Positions 61,707-64,000 of a stretch of DNA of 64,000 nt are shown piece after piece. Source of the stretch: Streptomyces antibioticus. Its GTDB lineage: Bacteria > Actinomycetota > Actinomycetes > Streptomycetales > Streptomycetaceae. The stretch's first letter is position 1. Every line of letters begins with the position of its first letter. Location of the stretch: the NCBI RefSeq assembly GCF_002019855.1, contig NZ_CM007717.1, forward strand, positions 8,007,750 to 8,071,749. Reading direction: 5' to 3'. The position numbers were made by a program, and so were the translations under genes. The notes under the pieces are model-generated. The model was not told where the DNA came from. It saw only the letters and a program-made list of their open reading frames with translations, and ran no database searches.

Positions 61707-61720
61707 GGGCCGTCCGGCCC
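61707..61720. promoter_or_regulatory. motif copy upstream of the acetyltransferase gene
   Basis: GGGCCGTCCGGCCC differs by one base from the palindrome core at 56657. It lies 61 bp before ATG 61782. It is also inside the CCGGGGCC (61704-61711)/GGCCCCGG (61724-61731) hairpin that may terminate gap, so function as a protein site is a hypothesis. Confidence 0.5.
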
Positions 61721-61781
61721 TTGGGCCCCGGCGCCGCTCCGCCGGACGATCGAAGTACCGAAGCCATGGAGGCGACCCGCG

Positions 61782-64000
61782 ATGACGGACGACCTGCTCG
61801 ACCGGCCCACGGTCCACGCGCTGCTCGCGGACGGCACCACCGTCCGCATCCGCCCGGCGCGGCCCGGCGACCACCGGCAGGTGCGCGGCTTCTACGAGGA
61901 GATGTCGCCGGAGAACCTGCGGCTGCGCTTCTTCTCCGCCAGCCCGCGCTCGGCCGCCCAGGCCGCCGACCGCGCCTGCGGCCCGGCCCGGCCGGGATAC
62001 CGGGCCCTGCTGGCCGAGGCGGACGACCGGATCATCGGCATCGCGGAGTACGACACCGGCACCGGCGACGACGCCCGCGCCGAGCAGAAGGGCACCGCCG
62101 AGGACAAGGGCACCGCCGAGGTCTCCATCGCCGTCGCCGACGGCCTGCACCACCGGGGCGTCGGCACCCTCCTCGTCGAGCACCTCGTCTCGGCGGCGCG
62201 CGCGGAGGGCGTCACGGCCTTCACCGCCGACGCGCTCAGCGAGAACCACGAGGTGCTCCGCCTCTTCGCCGACCTCGGCCTGCACACCGCGCGCCGCTTC
62301 GAGGGGCCCGAGGTGCGCTGCACCGTCCGGCTCGGCCAGGACGACACCTACCTGTCGGCCGTCGAGGCGCGCGGCCGCGCCGCAGACGTGGCCAGCCTCG
62401 TCCCGCTGCTGCGGCCGTCCGCGGTCGCCGTGGCCGGCGCCGGACGCACCCCCGGTTCGGTGGGCCGGGCCGTCCTGCACCATCTGCGCTCGGGCGGCTT
62501 CCCCCGACGCCTGTTCGCCGTGAACCCCCACGTCGCCACCGTGCTCGGCGTGCCCTCCTACCCGTCGGTCGCCGCCCTGCCCACGGTGCCCGACCTGGTG
62601 ATCGTGGCCGTACCCGCCGCCGCCGTCCCGGCTCTCGCCGAGGAGTGCGGCATAGCCGGGGTACGCGCGCTCGTCGTGCTCACCGCGGGGCTCGACCATC
62701 TCCAGGCGCGGGCGCTGCTGGCCGCCTGCCGCACCCACGGCATGCGGCTGGTCGGCCCCAACTGCCTCGGCGTGTCGAACACCGACCCGGAACTGAGCCT
62801 CGACGCCACCTTCGCCGCCGAGCACCCCCGCCCCGGCACCGCCGGGATCGCCGTACAGTCCGGCGGCGTGGGCATCGCCCTCCTCGACGGACTGTCCCGC
62901 CTCGGCATCGGGGTTTCGTCGTTCGTCTCGCTCGGTGACAAGTACGACGTCAGCGGCAACGACCTGCTCCAGTGGTGGGAGAGCGACGGCCGCACCGACC
63001 TCGCCCTGCTGCACCTGGAGTCGTTCGGCAACCCGCGCGCCTTCTCCCGCACCGCCCGCCGTGTCACGCGCCGCATCCCGGTGCTCACCGTCGACGCCGG
63101 CCGCACCGAGGCGGGCCGCAAGGCCGCCGCCTCCCACACCGCGGCCGCCGCCACCCGCACCATGACCCGCGGCGCCCTCTTCACCCAGGCCGGCATCACC
63201 GCGACCCGCTCGGTCGGCGAGCTGCTCGAGACCGCGGCCCTGCTGCACTCCCAGCCGCTGCCCGCGGGCGCCCGCGTCGCGATCGTCACCAACGCCGGCG
63301 GCGCCGGAGTGCTCACCGCCGACGCCTGCGCGGAGGCGGGCCTCGCCCTTCCCCCGTTCACCCCCACCGTGATCGACGACCTGCTCGCGGTCCTGCCGGA
63401 GGGCGCCGCCGTCGGCAACCCGGTCGACGCCACCGCCGCCGTGTCGGAGGAACAGCTCACCGAGTGCGTCGACCGTCTCACCCGCTGCCCCGGCGTCGAC
63501 GCCGTCGTGGTGGCGCTCGTGCCCACGGCGGTCGCCGCGGCCACCGGCGACGACCTGGTGCGCGCCCTCACCGCCGCCCCCGGCCGGCGGGCCCGCCCCG
63601 TCCTCGCCGTACGCCTGGAACAGGACCGGTCCGTCACGCTGCTGCCCGCCGCGGACGGCGGCACGATCCCCTCCTACGCCGAACCGCAGGCGGCCGCCCG
63701 CGCGCTCGCCCATGCCGCCGATCGCGCCGCCTGGCTCGCCCGGCCCTCCGGCGCCGTTCCCGCACTCGCCGACGTCCAGACCGACCGCGCCCGCACGGTC
63801 GTGGCCCGCTACCTGTCGGACCACCCCGATGGGGGCTGGCTCGACCCGATGCTCTGCGCCGACCTGCTGGACTGCTACGGCATCCCGCAGATCCCCTGGG
63901 CCTGGGCCGAGACCGAGGACGAGGCCGTGCTGGCCGCCGACCGGCTGCGCGGCGCCGACGGCCGGGTGGTCATGAAGGCCCACTGGCCGGGACTGCTGCA
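61782..64000 (+). CDS. protein lysine acetyltransferase: GNAT fused to acyl-CoA synthetase (ADP-forming)-like domain, 3' end outside window
   Basis: The frame is open from ATG 61782 (GGAGG upstream) to the window edge, 739 codons. It begins with a GNAT domain (about 15-185; LHHRGVGTLLVEHLV binds acetyl-CoA), then a CoA-binding Rossmann domain (about 195-320), a succinyl-CoA-ligase-like domain and the start of an ATP-grasp part (DLLDCYGIPQIPWAWAETEDE). This GNAT-first order is the Streptomyces PatA type, inverted relative to Salmonella Pat. Such enzymes acetylate acetyl-CoA synthetase and so control acetyl-CoA use. Its place after pfl and gap fits. The protein is cut at about 740 of ~900-1000 residues. 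Confidence 0.87.
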   Translation, partial: MTDDLLDRPTVHALLADGTTVRIRPARPGDHRQVRGFYEEMSPENLRLRFFSASPRSAAQAADRACGPARPGYRALLAEADDRIIGIAEYDTGTGDDARAEQKGTAEDKGTAEVSIAVADGLHHRGVGTLLVEHLVSAARAEGVTAFTADALSENHEVLRLFADLGLHTARRFEGPEVRCTVRLGQDDTYLSAVEARGRAADVASLVPLLRPSAVAVAGAGRTPGSVGRAVLHHLRSGGFPRRLFAVNPHVATVLGVPSYPSVAALPTVPDLVIVAVPAAAVPALAEECGIAGVRALVVLTAGLDHLQARALLAACRTHGMRLVGPNCLGVSNTDPELSLDATFAAEHPRPGTAGIAVQSGGVGIALLDGLSRLGIGVSSFVSLGDKYDVSGNDLLQWWESDGRTDLALLHLESFGNPRAFSRTARRVTRRIPVLTVDAGRTEAGRKAAASHTAAAATRTMTRGALFTQAGITATRSVGELLETAALLHSQPLPAGARVAIVTNAGGAGVLTADACAEAGLALPPFTPTVIDDLLAVLPEGAAVGNPVDATAAVSEEQLTECVDRLTRCPGVDAVVVALVPTAVAAATGDDLVRALTAAPGRRARPVLAVRLEQDRSVTLLPAADGGTIPSYAEPQAAARALAHAADRAAWLARPSGAVPALADVQTDRARTVVARYLSDHPDGGWLDPMLCADLLDCYGIPQIPWAWAETEDEAVLAADRLRGADGRVVMKAHWPGLL

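Noticed and set aside
61530..63983. An 817-codon minus-strand frame opposite the acetyltransferase
   Set aside because: The plus strand reads a full GNAT/acyl-CoA synthetase protein; the opposite frame is low-complexity.

Overview
The window is about 72% GC with strong third-position G/C bias, GTG and TTG starts beside GGAGG-type ribosome binding sites, many secreted proteins and lipoproteins, an AfsR-like regulator, and LuxR, MarR and TetR regulators. This is typical of a Streptomyces or close relative. Gene content is mostly accessory. No rRNA, tRNA or CRISPR array was seen.

Left part (1-21758): a cysteine-rich leader peptide precedes an SnaA/DszA-type FMN monooxygenase, then an MmyB-like XRE regulator and an FMN reductase. 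A four-gene, translationally coupled operon of unknown function follows (3326-8341: helical glycine-rich protein, 4-TM protein, VWA-like protein, OmpA-like lipoprotein). Next are a MarR/SDR divergent pair with a visible operator, a DUF4232 lipoprotein, a histidine kinase/response regulator pair, a FetB-like permease, and a TetR-controlled cluster (flavin monooxygenase, TetR, GMC oxidoreductase, acetoacetate decarboxylase-like protein) with three copies of ATGACC-N4-GGTCAT. A secreted alpha/beta hydrolase, a PLP decarboxylase and a small GNAT-like protein close this part.

Middle part (21995-49485): a secreted GH30 glycosidase with a ricin-type lectin domain; a divergent pair made of a DNRLRE/FG-GAP surface protein and a 2236-residue RHS polymorphic toxin with a putative PD-(D/E)XK nuclease tip and a DUF1877-like immunity gene; a sarcosine-oxidase-like enzyme; VOC and DHFR-like proteins; an IS5-family element inserted exactly at the stop codon of an AfsR/SARP-NB-ARC-TPR regulator; an I36-like inhibitor with a lipoprotein; two tandem RCC1-repeat secreted proteins; and three secreted proteins, two of which share a previously unnamed domain with aerolysin-like features.

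Right part (49549-64000): an amphi-Trp protein, a second DHFR-like reductase, and a 1528-residue NACHT-HEAT-nucleoside phosphorylase protein that looks like an NLR-type immune NTPase. A hypoxia/energy cluster follows: cNMP-binding protein, CBS-BON protein, pyruvate formate-lyase and its activase, a DoxX-like membrane protein, GAPDH and a GNAT/acyl-CoA synthetase-type protein acetyltransferase cut by the window edge. Three transcription units of this cluster carry a shared 14-bp palindrome (GGG[A/C]CGTNCGGCCC) that resembles the layout of the DosR/DevR dormancy box.
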